From Glycine soja (lineage: Eukaryota > Streptophyta > Magnoliopsida > Fabales > Fabaceae): a stretch of 64,000 nt of DNA. The stretch is from NCBI RefSeq assembly GCF_004193775.1, contig NC_041021.1, positions 19,436,632 through 19,500,631 on the forward strand. Reading direction: 5' to 3'. Position 1 is the stretch's first letter; each line of letters starts with the position of its first letter. The notes beneath the pieces were generated by a model. It saw nothing but the letters and a program-made list of their open reading frames with translations, had not been told where the DNA came from and did no database searches. Position numbers and translations under genes: made by a program. This document shows, piece after piece, positions 9,845 to 21,283 of this stretch.

Positions 9845-11640
9845 GGATGGCAATGGACCAAGAAAATCAATTCGCCAACAATCAAAGACTTCTACGTCCT
9901 GCATGTTCTGTAATAGCATTTCATGTCATCTAGATATGTTGTCGATTCGATGACAACTTTCACATCATTGTGCGATTATAAGCATCTTTGAAGAGTGTAG
10001 GCCAATAGAATCCTTCTTGAAGGATCATTGTCGTTGTTCTTTCTTTGTTGAAGTGGCCTCCATATGGTGAGTTATGGCAATGTCAAAGTATGCTAGCCTG
10101 TTGTCCCTTTGTTACACATCGCCATAGCAAATTGCCAGCACCAATACAAAAAGGAAAAGGGTCATCCTAAACATACCTGGTGGCTTCTCGGAAGAACCTT
10201 TTTTCTCTCGTGAAATTTCATACCTTTCGGTGGTTGTCCCGTGTCCTTATAGTTTGCCATGTCAGTGAACCAAGGGTAGTCCTTGTCCTTGATGCTTACT
10301 ACCATGAATGTTTCATATGGGAATTCTTCTTTAATCTCTTTTTCTTTCTGGGTGATTTCTTCATTGACCAATTTTGATAGATTATCAGCTACTAGATTGT
10401 TACACCCTTTTTTGTCTCAGATCTCTAGACTGAACTCTTGTAATAGAATGACCCATCTAATTAAGCGTGGCTTGGAAAATGCTTTGGCGAGTAGATATTT
10501 TATAGCTCAATGGTCAGTATGCACAATGATCTTTGATCCTACAATATATGATCGAAACTTTTCAAGGGCATAAACCATTGCTAGAATCTCCTTCTCCATT
10601 GATGCGTAGTTGATTTAGGCTCTATTTAGCACTTTGCTAGCATAGTAGACAACATGAAATCTTCCATTCCTCTTTTGTCCTAATACGGCTCCTATCGCAT
10701 AGTCACTAGCATCACACATTAATTCTAATTCTTGCCCCCAATTGGGAGCCACTATAATCGGTGCGGTTACTAGCTTCTTTTTTAAGAGGTCAAAAGCTTG
10801 AAGGCATTCTTCATTGAAGTGGAATGGGTTTTCTTTGACAATTAAATTACTAAGTGGTTTGGCAATCTTAGAGAAATCTTGTATGAACCTTCTATAGAAA
10901 CTAGTGTGCCCCAAAAAGTTTCTTACTCCTTTCACGCCTCAAGGTGGTGGGAGCTTTTCAATTACCTCTATCTTGGCTTGATCTACTTCAATACCTCTTG
11001 TTGAAATTTTATGCCCAAGCCCTAACTATACCTTTGGTTACCATGAAGTGCGATTTTTGTCAATTAAGCACAAGGTTCTTTTCAATGCATCTTTCTAGGA
11101 CTCTATACAAGTTTTTGAGGCATGACGTGAACGAATCTCTTAATAAAGAGAAATCTTCCATAAATACCTCTATGCATTTTTCTACCATGTTAGAAAAGAT
11201 GGAATTCATACACCTTTGGAAATTTATTGGTGCATTGCAAAGTCCAAAGGGCATTCTCCGATACGCAAAGACTCCAAATGGGCAAGTGAAGGTTGTTTTC
11301 TCTTAATTCTTTGGAATAACAAGAATTTGATTATACCCCGAGTATCCATCCAGAAAGGAATAGAAGGCTTGACCTGCTAACCTCTCAAGCATTTGATCTA
11401 TGAAGGGAAGAAAAAAGTGGTTTTTCCTTGTTGCCTTGTAGAGAAGGTGGTAATCGATACACATTCTCCCTTTTTAGGGAATCAACTCATTCTTGGCATT
11501 CTTTATCACTGTTATTCCATCCTGTTTGGGGACTACTTGCATAGGGCTTACCCATGAACTGTCGAAAATGGCATATATCATTCCAACTTGAAGAAGCTTT
11601 AGTATTTCTTTTTAGACTTCCTATTTCATCACCGGGTTGA
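9845..11640 (-). pseudogene. Athila-type pol relic: reverse transcriptase, RNase H, truncated integrase
   Basis: Read leftwards, this shows reverse transcriptase motifs (MPFGLCNAPINFQRCMNSIF at about 11254), the post-catalytic thumb and RNase H connection (GVRNFLGHTSFYRRFIQDFS, 10935 down) and RNase H (LMCDASDYAIGAVLGQKRNG). The catalytic YMDD-type box reads FMED, replacing one of the metal-binding aspartates. Several in-frame stops and shifts are present around 11280-11480 and below 10615. Integrase is represented only by its zinc-binding segment and the first core residues (VFDCWRIDFLGPLPS), after which the LTR starts at 9844. It encodes no working enzyme. Confidence 0.8.
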
Positions 11641-11881
11641 GTTTCCTTTATGGTTGTGCTACTGGTTTGAAGTCCTCTTCATGGTTGTTGTTGTGCATGC
11701 ATATGGATGGGCTATTCCTTTGAGATTGGAGATTTTTCTATCCTAAGGCTTGTTTGTGCTTCTTTGGAAGCTCCACTAGTCTTTTTTTTCCTTTTTGCGC
11801 AATGTGATACTAATGATGGCTGGTTTCTCATCCTCGCCCTCTAAAGAGACATATTTAAGGTGAGGAGGCAAAGGTTTTTCT

Positions 11882-12620
11882 TTAATCAAGGTTCATGGAT
11901 TTTCTATTTTTATTTTCCAGCACTTTGTTTAAGGAATCTAGGTGCTGGATGCATTCCCCCAGCTCTTGATTATGCTCCGGTGTGAGGTTTTCCACGACAT
12001 TTGTTAAAGCAAGATCTAATGGTGTTGGTGTTACAATTTGTGGAGTTTTCTCTTTTATTAATTCATCAATTATATCCACCTTGAAGCAAGCTCCTTTATC
12101 CTTGGGGTGCTTCATAGTTTTATGCACATCAAATGTGATCTTGTCATCCACTTGTAAAATACATTTTCCCTCCACAACACTGATGATGACATTAGCGGTA
12201 TTCATGAGTTGTCTTCCTAGAATTAAAGGGATGAGGATGTCTTCTTTTATATCCATGATGACAAAGTCCATTGGTATGGTGAACCTCCCAACTCGTACAG
12301 GCATGTCCTCCACTATTCCAAGAGGAAATTTAATGGAACAATAATATGTATCATCATGCATGTTAATTTCATCACTACCTTTCCAATTTTGTTTAGCAGA
12401 GATAAAGGCATTAGGTTGATGCTAAATTCAAGATCAAGGAATGCTCTTCCTACTTATAGATTCCCAATTGATATAGGAATAGTAAAACTACTTGGATCAC
12501 CTAGCTTCTTTGGATTCTTCAAGATGGCATTGCAATCCTCTTCAAGAGTCACTACACCATAGTCTTTCAAACTTTTCTTCTTAGTTATGAGGTCTTTTAA
12601 GAGCTTTAAGTATTCTGGCA
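11882..12620 (-). pseudogene. Athila-type aspartic protease relic
   Basis: This corresponds to the retropepsin that would process gag-pol. Phrases such as LGIVEDMPVRVGRFTIPMDF and LIPLILGRQLMNTANVIISV match Athila proteases. The active site, normally Asp-Leu-Gly-Ala-Ser followed by NLMPLS, reads DLEFSINLMPLS, so the glycine-alanine turn is destroyed. A stop and a frameshift separate the active-site segment (around 12420-12480) from the 159-codon open part at 12361-11882. It sits between gag and reverse transcriptase as expected for Ty3/gypsy. Confidence 0.75.
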
Positions 12621-12755
12621 TCATGTACATGGCATTGGTGAAAGGAATGGTGACATCAAGTTGCTTTATATAGGCCTTCTATATTGCCGCTCCTTGTCTT
12701 GCTTTGTTGGTTTGCAAGGATGCGGCTTCTCACATGTAATTGTTTGTTTAGCTTT

Positions 12756-13620
12756 TCATGTTAGTTGGCTCTTTGTCTTAATTGGCTCTCGTGCTATTTC
12801 TTCAAGTATCATGTCCTCCTCTTGTATGTCTTCTTTCACTCTGTAGTCTACCTCCAGGTCCTTTCTTATTAGCTCTTTAGTTGCTAACCCGCTTCTTGTT
12901 GTTACAACATTGCAGTCAACCTTGTTGGTGATTCTTTTTATTTGCACTGCTAACTCCTTTACTTGATCTTTTAATGAATTTATTACCACCATGGTGTTCT
13001 TGCGGTTGGAGTAGGATGTGGTGCTAAGGTTGATTACAACTCTTTCTAATTTTGTAGTGCGTTCTCTCGTGAATTTGGCTTCCTTAGCTACTTCCTCCAT
13101 ACAGTAAGAGGTATGGCAGTTACCTCCACACTCTTCACATGAGAGAATTAGTTGTTTTGGTGGTATCAAAGGTTAAAGTTTTTTTACTATACCTTTGGTT
13201 GCATTCTCCATCATAGCTTTCATTTGTGTTTGTTGTTTGAGTGATTTATCTTTGGTGTCTTCTTTAGGAACGTCCTCTAGAGAGGTGCAGTTGCAATCAC
13301 TGCCTCGCTCACTAGCTACTACATCTTTAATTTTATTTACTTTGGTCATGGTACCATTGACATAGTATCCTCCTGCTGAAGCATTTATCATTCATCAATT
13401 GTTCCTTTTATAAATATGGAGATTTTGGTGTAATCGGAGTAATCGTGGCAAGGACAGCTCCTAAGTAAAGCTTTATACCTCTCCCATGCATCGAAGAGAG
13501 ACTCAAATAACATTTATCGAAAGCTAATTATCCTTGTCTTGATAGCTTCGATTTTTTATTTTGGAAAGAATTGTTTGAAGAACTCGTCTTTGATTTGCTC
13601 TCATGAGGTTACACTATGGT
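12756..13620 (-). pseudogene. Athila-type gag relic
   Basis: The minus strand shows the conserved Athila gag segment ERYKALLRSCPCH near 13480, then INASAGGYYVNGTMTKV (13391 down), then a zinc-knuckle-like CEECGGNCHTSYC near 13135. Stops at several points (near 13392 and 13170) break the frame, and the N-terminal half of gag is missing above about 13620. This is the 5' end of what is left of the Athila element; no 5' LTR was found to its right. Confidence 0.7.
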
Positions 13621-14690
13621 GTGATTGTGTTTGATTCTTGGTATTCTTACTATAAAAAACAAGCAATTCATTACCTCCTATTAAGCCATTCAAGTGCACT
13701 TCCCCCTAATTAAAAGGGAAAAAGTAGCATCTTGATGTGACTGTGTTTGATTCTGGGTATTCTTATTGATGTGCATATTTGTTGGAATCGCGTATGGTTG
13801 GCTCTTTGGCCCTTGTCGAAAGCTAATTATCCTTCCCTTTTAAGTAGAAATATTTTTAGAACAATAAAATTTTAAGAGATAGGAAGTAATAATAAACTAT
13901 AAAAAAAGAATTTTTTTTTTCAAAAATAGGAAGAATTATAGATATACTTTCCAAGAATTTGAATATTTAAAATGGGAAGAGAAAACTTTTGCCGAAAATT
14001 AAAAGAAAAAAATAGGAAAATAAATCTAAGAAGATAAAAATATAAATTATATTAAAAACTGAAATATATAGTTATTTATTTTTGAAAATTTTATCAAAAA
14101 GGGAAATTAAAATTTAATGTTGAAAATTAAAGATAAAATAAAATTTGAAATATATTTGTCTATTTTTTCGAAATTTATTTATCAAAAGGGAAAATAAAAG
14201 TAAGAAAAACTAAATTTTGAAATTTTAAAAGATAATTTAGAAAGATAAATTCAAAATATAAATCTATGATCTAATAAGAAAAATAAATTATATTTTTATC
14301 TATATGTATATTTCAAGATTTTTAAGTTAAACATAAAATAAAATCAAATGCTGAAAATTAAAAAGATAAATTGAAAGGATAAATCAATTAAATTTAATAA
14401 GATAAAGACAAAAGATAATATAAATAACAACCTAACAAATAAAATCTAGAAAGATAATAGTTATGATAATTTCCTAATAAATTTAAAGATAACTACCTAA
14501 TCTACCAATATAGTTCCCTAAAAGATAATATAATATAAAATCTAAAAGATTCTAATTTGAATTTCAAACAAATATTCTCCGACAATGGTACAAAAAACTT
14601 GTTTAATTTTTAATTACGTTAGGATTTACGTAAGTCAAGGAAAATGAAGATGGAAATAGTCAATCACCCTCGGAATTAGAGCTCCCTATT
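13621..14690. other. very AT-rich stretch without genes
   Basis: From about 13830 to 14620 the sequence is strongly A-rich on the plus strand, with short runs of A and T and no ORF. A 20-bp phrase around 'atcgaaagctaattatcctt' occurs at about 13517 and again near 13817, indicating a short internal duplication at the gag end. Nothing else is recognised. Confidence 0.5.
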
Positions 14691-15590
14691 CAGTGGAAAA
14701 AAGGCTTTTTGTGCTCCTAATGCCTATGATGCCATAACCTTTTGGAACCAAATTCTATGGACAAACACTCAGAAAGTCTCCACTTCTAGTTATGATGGAA
14801 GGGATAATATGGAGCACTACAATTTCATTCAAGTGTTACGTCCTCTTAGGAAATATGACTTTGATATTGCTTGTGTCTATTTTACAAAGGATGTCGACAA
14901 TGACTCGTTCATCAAATGCCTACTCCAACTTCCTACCATTCAATATGAAGGCACTTATAACCTGAAAAAGATGGTTGTAGATCAGATGCTAGCTCATGTG
15001 ACTCAGCTCCATGAAGCTCAGCAAAAAAAGAAGACTAGAGAAAAAAAAAGTTGTTGCTACTGCTATTGCCTCCATCCAAGTTGAAGCATTTGCTAAAGCT
15101 TTGGATGACACCATTGTACTGGGGTCATCATTGATCTCACCAACATTGGTGTCATGGATGAAACTCTTGAGGCATCCAATGCAACCATAGCTGATGAAGT
15201 TGAACACAATGCTATAGAACCTGCGTCCAAGCAGTCAACAACATCAAATGAGGCTACTTCTAAAGACACGGGAGAACTTGATGTCATCATCATCTACTCC
15301 ACCATTTTAGGCCTTGCTCCTCTAAACTATGGGCAACCTACTATTGTTATCGGGGAACAAGTGCTAGTCATGATAGGGAAAGTTATGGAAACCTTTGCTG
15401 AATGACAACGTCAAGAGAATGAGCAATTCAGGCTTTCAATGCAAAGTACAATCACCACTCAATTCTCCAACCTTTGTGTTGTCCTCTATCAAAATATTCA
15501 ACTGGCTCAGATTTCTTTGCTTGTAGTTTGTTGTTGCACCTATACCCATTCCTCAACATCCACCTGCACATCAACCTCTTGAACCTCCAC
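14691..15590 (+). other. unidentified degenerate coding relic
   Basis: The plus strand has a 91-codon open segment (14809-15084, including MEHYNFIQVLRPLRKYDFDI) that is open upstream to about 14690 and decays into stops and frameshifts beyond 15084, with protein-like composition persisting to about 15590. I do not recognise the family. Its position between an Athila relic and an hAT element suggests another transposon fragment, but this is only context. Confidence 0.3.
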
Positions 15591-16570
15591 CACCATTAGA
15601 GGTGGGTAAACAGGCTCAAGTCCATGGACTGGCCCACAAAGCCAACAGTCCACATGGGCCACAAACCAAAATATTTTAAGAATTCATGGCTATGCAGGAT
15701 TTTGGGCTCGCCCCGCATTATCTGCGGGTTGTGCAGGGTTGGGTTGTAGTGTTTGCAGGTTGGCCCGCAAACCCGCAAATTGACTTACACCTAAAATAAA
15801 AAATTCAAAACCCTGTAGGCCCTAACCACTGGCCAAGCCCAACCATATTAATCCTAAATACACAACACAACATCGCACAACACTGCAAAACAAAATGACA
15901 CAACACAAGTACGCAACACAACACGTGTTTGGCGTTTCTTCCCCTCACTCCCTCTATGTCGTTCCTTCTTCTATGTCACCCCCTCTGCATCGCATTCCAC
16001 GCCTCATGACCATAGCCACCGTGACATTGACATCGGCCCCTCCTCACACGTGTGTAACTCACACTTTGTTCTCCCCACGCGGATCTCCTCACCATGACTT
16101 GATCTGTCTTTTTCGTCGTGCCACAATTGCACCTATACCGCGCCACCATCATGCCACCACCACGTTACCACCACCATTTACAGTTTTTCGTTTCCTCTCT
16201 TAAACACAATGCAAGGTTCTTCTCTCTCTCTAGAATTTGGTTATGTTTCTTTGTCTAATGTCTGGACACTTGTTTGCTGTTTATTATAAGGATTATGTTA
16301 CTTTGGATTTTTTTCTATGTATGGATCGTGAAGTGAAGGTGATTTAGTTAGGTAATTAAAATGATGAGAAGATGTTGATTCTTCTCTATTTGTGTGTGTT
16401 GTATTGGCAGTGTTAAATTGGGTTTTGGGTTGAATAGATTTTGTTAGTTAGGGTCAATTTTGTGTAAATTTCTGTATAAATTACTTGAGCACAAATTTGA
16501 GTATGTTTTTGTATGATTCATTTGAATTTAGAGTTGAGTTCATTTAATTTTATTATTTCAGCTTTCGAAT

Positions 16571-16995
16571 ATGAACTCTTTTGAAGTTAATGTTGATGAG
16601 AATGAGAATGAGAATATTGATGTGGATGTGGATAAAAATGCTATTGATGAAGATAAACCCAATGAGTCTAAAATGACAAATAAGAGGGCTAGGAATTATT
16701 CATCAGTTATGTGGAATTTTTTTAGAAGCATGTTTTATTTAGTGATGGGAAAGTCAGGTGTAAATGCAAATATTGTTTGAAAAATTATATGGGTGGTGGC
16801 AATAAGAATGGGACTTCAACCTTACAATGTCATAAAGGGAAATGTGATGTATATTTGAAGACGTGTTCTAATGGTGATGTTGGAAAAATTATTCTTGATC
16901 ATGCTGGGAGATTAAGAACTAGAAGACTTGATCAAAGTGTAGTATGTGAGATGATATCTATGATGATTATTGAACATGAGCAGAGAGAAGAAAAA
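16571..16995 (+). pseudogene. hAT transposase, N-terminal part with BED zinc finger
   Basis: The segment starts with an acidic region (MNSFEVNVDENENENIDVDV), then a BED-type DNA-binding finger. Its CxxC pair (CKYC) and downstream HKGKC lie in the frame of the 16777 ORF, while the preceding half (RARNYSSVMWNFFRS) lies in the other frame, so a one-base indel near 16720-16745 breaks the finger. The sequence then continues through GRLRTRRLDQSVVCEMISMM to a point near 16995, where the copia LTR fragment begins. The protein resumes at 20381. The finger would bind the transposon ends. Confidence 0.75.
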
Positions 16996-17180
16996 TCTTC
17001 TAGGATCTTCAATTAGTATCATCTACTCTAAAGGAGAGAAATCTTTCTATTCATCTCATAAACTTAGTTGTAATCAAGAGACTGGTTGTCTCTTGGATTG
17101 TGAGGATATTGAACACAAGGGTGAGGGATCCCAAGGTGTGTTCAAAGTCTGCAAAGGATTTATAGAGATAGTGGAAAACC

Positions 17181-18709
17181 CGAATGCAGATCTTTATAGA
17201 AGCCATAGATTTAAATATATGGGAAGCCATTGAAATTGGTCCCTTCATTCCTACAATGGTAGTAGTAAATGCAACTATAGAAAAACCTAGAGAACAATGG
17301 GATGAAGATGAAAGAAGAAGGGTTCAATATAATTTAAAAGCCAATAATATAATTACTTCTGCATTGGGCATGGATGAGTATTTTAGAGTTTCAAATTGTA
17401 AATATGAAAAATAAATGTGGGATACATTACAAGTTACACATGAAGGCACAACTGATGTTAAGAGATCTAGAATAAACACTCTCACACATGAATATGAACT
17501 GTTTAGAATGAATCAAAATGAGACCATACAAGATATGCAAAAGAGATTTACACATATAGTTAATCATCTTGCATCATTAGGAAAAATATTTCATAATGAA
17601 GATCTCATTAACAAAGTGTTGAGATGTTTAAGCAGGCAATGGCAACCAAAAGTAATAGCAATTGTAGAATCAAAAGTAATAGGAATTGCACTAAAAGCCT
17701 CACCTTCTTCTATTCATGAGGAAAATGATAAAGAAGACTCAAATGAAAAGAACTTAGAAGAAGATGATGATTTCAGTCTTTTTGTGAAGAGATTCAATAA
17801 ATTTCTGAGAAACAAAGGAAATCAAACTTCAATCCAAAGAAGAAATGAGAATATTCTTCCTTAGTTCCAAAATGCTATGAATGCGATCAACTTAGGAACT
17901 TGAGATTTGATTGTCTTGTCTTTAAAAGAAGAATGGAAAAATCCGAAAAGAAAAATTTCAAAGATAAGAAAGAAAAGAAAGTATACATCACTTGGGAAGA
18001 TAATGACATGGATTCATCAAGTGATTCAGAAAATGAAATCATAAATCTGGGCCTCATGGACGAAGACTATGAAAGCGGAGAAGAGGTAATGTCTTCTAAC
18101 TATGACTTATCTATTTCTTTTAATGAACTCCAAGATGCATTCAATGACTTGCATAAAGAATCTATCAAACTTGCCAAATTAGTTTCATATTCTAAGAAAA
18201 CTATTTCAAGTTTAGAAAAGGAAATTTTGAAATTAAATGTAGAATTAGAAAATCTTAAATCCGAAGTTAAAACATTAAAATCAATAGATAAAAACCAATC
18301 TTCTACAAAATGCTTAATACAAGAAAATAGTAAAGCATCTCATTCATCTAAATGTTGTGATAAATTCAAAGAAGAAATTTTAGATTTAAAAATTGCTCTT
18401 GCCAAATTTACTCTTGGTAAAAATAATTTAGACAATATATTAGGCAAACAAAGATGTGTTTTTGATAAGGCTGAATTAGGATATAATTCTGAAAATCAAC
18501 AAAAGATGTATAAAAATTTATTTGCCTCCACTCAAGAGACTAGTTCTCCCTTCTTAACATGCTTTTACTGTGGTAAGAAAGGACATAGTGCATCAACATG
18601 TTATATTAGAAAGAATGGTAGAAGCATTGGAAAAATGGTATGGGTTCCAAAAGGATCCTTACTCAAAACTAATATTCAAGGACCCAAGAAAATTTGGGTA
18701 CCAAAATAA
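17181..18709 (+). pseudogene. copia gag relic with zinc knuckles
   Basis: This encodes a copia capsid protein. The early part (EAIDLNIWEAIEIGPFIP, 17184 on) leads into a UBN2-type gag domain (MWDTLQVTHEGTTDVKRSRI, FRMNQNETIQDMQKRFTHIV). A nonsense codon stands at 17412-17414 within an otherwise continuous frame, and a frame change near 17860 follows. The first zinc knuckle (CYECDQLRNLRFDC near 17873) has lost its glycine and histidine. A second knuckle, CFYCGKKGHSASTC (about 18561), looks intact. Between them lies an acidic, coiled-coil-rich region (DSSSDSENEI; SLEKEILKLNVELENLKSEV). A small deletion around 17680-17710 is suspected from loss of expected gag sequence. Confidence 0.8.
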
Positions 18710-18723
18710 AAATGATTATATGA

Positions 18724-18996
18724 ATGATGGACTCCTTGAAGCAAAGTTGGTACATTGATAGCGGTTGCTCCAAACACATGGCGGGAGATGCATCAAAGTT
18801 TATTCATATTTCTCCCAAAAATAGTGAACATGTGACCTATGGAGACAACAAAAAAGGTAAAATTGTTGGAGTTGGAAAAATAGGTACGAATCCCTCTACC
18901 TCCATAGGAAATGTTTTACTTATTGATGGTCTTAATCATAGTTTATTAAGTATTCATAAATTATGTGATAAAGGCCTTTTGGTATCATTTTCATAA
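18724..18996 (+). pseudogene. copia aspartic protease fragment
   Basis: The open segment holds the copia protease active site WYIDSGCSKHMAGD, followed by YGDNKKGKIVGVGKIG and the usual LLSIHKLCDKG, then stops. It is in a different frame from gag. Everything downstream up to the polypurine cluster (integrase, reverse transcriptase, RNase H) is missing, so only the N-terminal protease end of pol survives. Confidence 0.75.
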
Positions 18997-19132
18997 TTGC
19001 TTTTGATGAGACTAAATCTATTAGGCCGAGAAATGGTACTTTGAATGGTATGGCATGCTCTACTCTCTTTATTCATTATAAATTGCTGAATGTTTTTTCT
19101 CTCTCTACTCATGATTTGTTTTTGATGTTGAC

Positions 19133-19340
19133 AAAGGGGGAGAGATAGATAAAAGATGAGATAGTAAGGGGAATTATCTATTTTTATTGAGACAATTTTT
19201 TATATATATGAAATCTATGAAATCTTCAATTGTTTCATATAAGCAATCATTGCAAAATCAAGGGGGAGTTGACTATACAAATAGATATTCTTTTTTACTC
19301 CTAACCTACAGATGGTTCTCATCATCAAAAAGGGGGAGAA
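19133..19340 (+). promoter_or_regulatory. triple polypurine tract before the copia 3' LTR
   Basis: Three copies of an AAGGGGGAG motif occur at about 19134, 19259 and 19327, the last directly next to the LTR start TGTGAATG at 19341. Repeated polypurine tracts in this place are a known Sirevirus feature. The last is the likely plus-strand primer. Confidence 0.7.
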
Positions 19341-20380
19341 TGTGAATGTATGAATACAGGTTTTTGATGATTCCAAAGTATAATCAAACAAGATTGCTTC
19401 AACAAACATTCAAGGTTAAGCAAACAGAGATTGCTTCAAGATTAATTGAAGGTCAAGCAAACAAGATCAAGAAAAAGATAAGGCCTTTGTTTATTTGTCA
19501 AAAGAATCTCACTGGCTGATCGGTTTTGGCCTCAAACAAATCATTTTCAACAACTCAAGGCACTTGTAATCGATTATCAGACATTGTAATTGATTACCAG
19601 AGACAGATTGCAAATGGGCTTTTCAAAAAGGGTTTTGAAATTTGAATTTTGAATCTTGTAATCGATTACCAGTAACGACACTTCAGAAAATACTTTGAAA
19701 AGTCATGACCCTTCAAAATATAACTGTGTAATCGATTACCAGAATCCTGTAATCGATTACCAGTGAGAAAATTTCAGAAAAGCTTTTTGAAAAGACACAT
19801 CTTTCACGGTGGGCCTATATATATGTGTGTCTGACTTCGAAAAGCAAGAGAGAGATGTTCTAAGAGAACTTAATTGTCAAATGCTCTCTCAACAACTATT
19901 GGGCAAACACTTGCAAATCTATTGAGAATTCTTCTAGGATCTTCAATTTGTATCATCTACTCTAAAGTAGAGAAATCCTTCTATTCATCTCATAAACTCA
20001 GTTGAAATCAAGACCGGTTGTCTCTTGGATTGTGAGGATAATGAACACAGGGGTGAGGGATCCCAAGTTGTGTTCAAAGTCTGTAAAGGATTTACAGAGA
20101 TAGTGGAAAACCTCATTTAGGTTGCTTGAGGACTGGACGTAGGCACGAGAAGTGGCTGAACCAGTATAAATTGAGTTTGCATTTCTCTCTTCCCTTATCT
20201 CAATTATTTTTTTGCAAATTATTTTGTCTTGTGTAGTTAAAAGAACATTATTAAATTAATTACTTCTTATTCTTCTTTCTGAGCCTATCTTTAAAAGGGG
20301 GTTAAAGTTTATTAGTGGGAAAATTTTGAAACTTAATTCACCCTCCCCCCTCTTAAGTTATTGAGGCCATTTGTCCAACA
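19341..20380 (+). repeat. 3' LTR of the Sirevirus-like element
   Basis: The LTR runs from TGTGAATGTATG to GGCCATTTGTCCAACA. The end matches other LTRs here at 22836, 37894 and 55188. It carries several GTAATCGATTAC palindromes (19566, about 19657, 19728, 19749, some degenerate) and a putative TATA box in AACCAGTATAAA (TATAAA at 20165-20170). A hairpin with arms GAACACA and TGTGTTC lies at about 20042-20076. Confidence 0.8.
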
Positions 20381-21283
20381 CATAGGAGGTTTAAATAGTT
20401 ATTACAGTATTTGCATCTAGATGTTAAGGTACCCTCTGGGCGTGTTGCTACCATTAATATGAACAATTTGTATGATTTTGAAAAGAAAAAAATGAAATGC
20501 ATGTTGTCTAAAGTCACTAGTAGAATAAGCTTGACATCTGATGGATGGACATCTTGTTTTTCATTAACTACACATTATGTTGATGTAAATTGGAAGCTGA
20601 ATAGTAAAATGCTTAATTTTTCTCATTTTCCTTCTCCAAACTCCAGACATGAGATGGCTAAAATTATATATGGTTTTTTTTTAAGAATGGGTGATTTAGT
20701 GGAATTTTTTTCCATTAATTTTGGATAATGCTTCTTCTAATGATAAGATGCAAGATTATTTGAAGGAAAGACTTCTTGTGCATAATAATGGTTTAGTAAG
20801 TGGTGGTGAATTTTTTCATATCCGATGTTGTGCTCAGATTTTAAACCTTATTGTTCAAGAGGGGTTGAAAGTAGTTGGTCCTGTTGTAAACAAAATTAGA
20901 GAAAACATTAAGTATTTTAAAGGGTTAGAGGGTAGAATGAAAGCTTTTAAAGCTTTTGTTGCTAAAGTTGGTGGTATTAATACAAAGATAGGTTTGCGCT
21001 TAGATGTCATTACTGGGTGGAATTCCACTTTTTTGATGGTAGAGAGTGCCCTTGAATATCGACGTGTTTTTTGTAGTCTTGCAATTGAAGATAGGAGCTA
21101 TTCAAGTTGTCCTACTTATGGAGAATGAGAGAGAGAACAAATGTGTGATTTTTTGTGTTCTTTCTTTCAAATCATAGAGTTGATATCTGGTTCCTCTTAT
21201 TCAACATCTAATTTGTATTTCATGCAAGTGTGGAAAATTTAATGTTTGTTGCTTCAAAATTTGAGTAATGAAGATGAGTTGAT
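20381..21283 (+). pseudogene. hAT transposase, central part
   Basis: After the copia LTR the hAT protein continues: LHLDVKVPSGRVATINMNN, then RISLTSDGWTS with the first catalytic aspartate, then, after a one-base frame change near 20720, LDNASSND, which carries the second catalytic aspartate. It continues through VITGWNSTFLMVESALEYRR to the SGSSYSTSNLYFMQVWKI segment. Stops occur early (near 20396), at 21126 and near 21240. The segment ends at 21283 with TTGAT, the target duplication of the next insertion. Confidence 0.8.

Larger units (their letters stand above)
16996..20380 (+). mobile_element. Sirevirus-like Ty1/copia element, deleted, inserted in hAT transposase
   Basis: This has a 185-bp fragment of the 5' LTR (16996-17180, matching 19930-20117), gag, the start of protease, a cluster of polypurine tracts and a 3' LTR (19341-20380). 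Reverse transcriptase and integrase are absent. Multiple copies of AAGGGGGAG before the 3' LTR are characteristic of the Sirevirus genus. It lies within the hAT coding sequence: hAT protein similarity ends at 16995 and resumes at 20381. The left target duplication cannot be seen because the LTR start is gone. Confidence 0.8.

Noticed and set aside
15895..16203. 102-codon ORF rich in His, Pro and Thr
   Set aside because: Falls in the leader of the hAT element and reflects CAC-rich sequence; no domain or conserved start.
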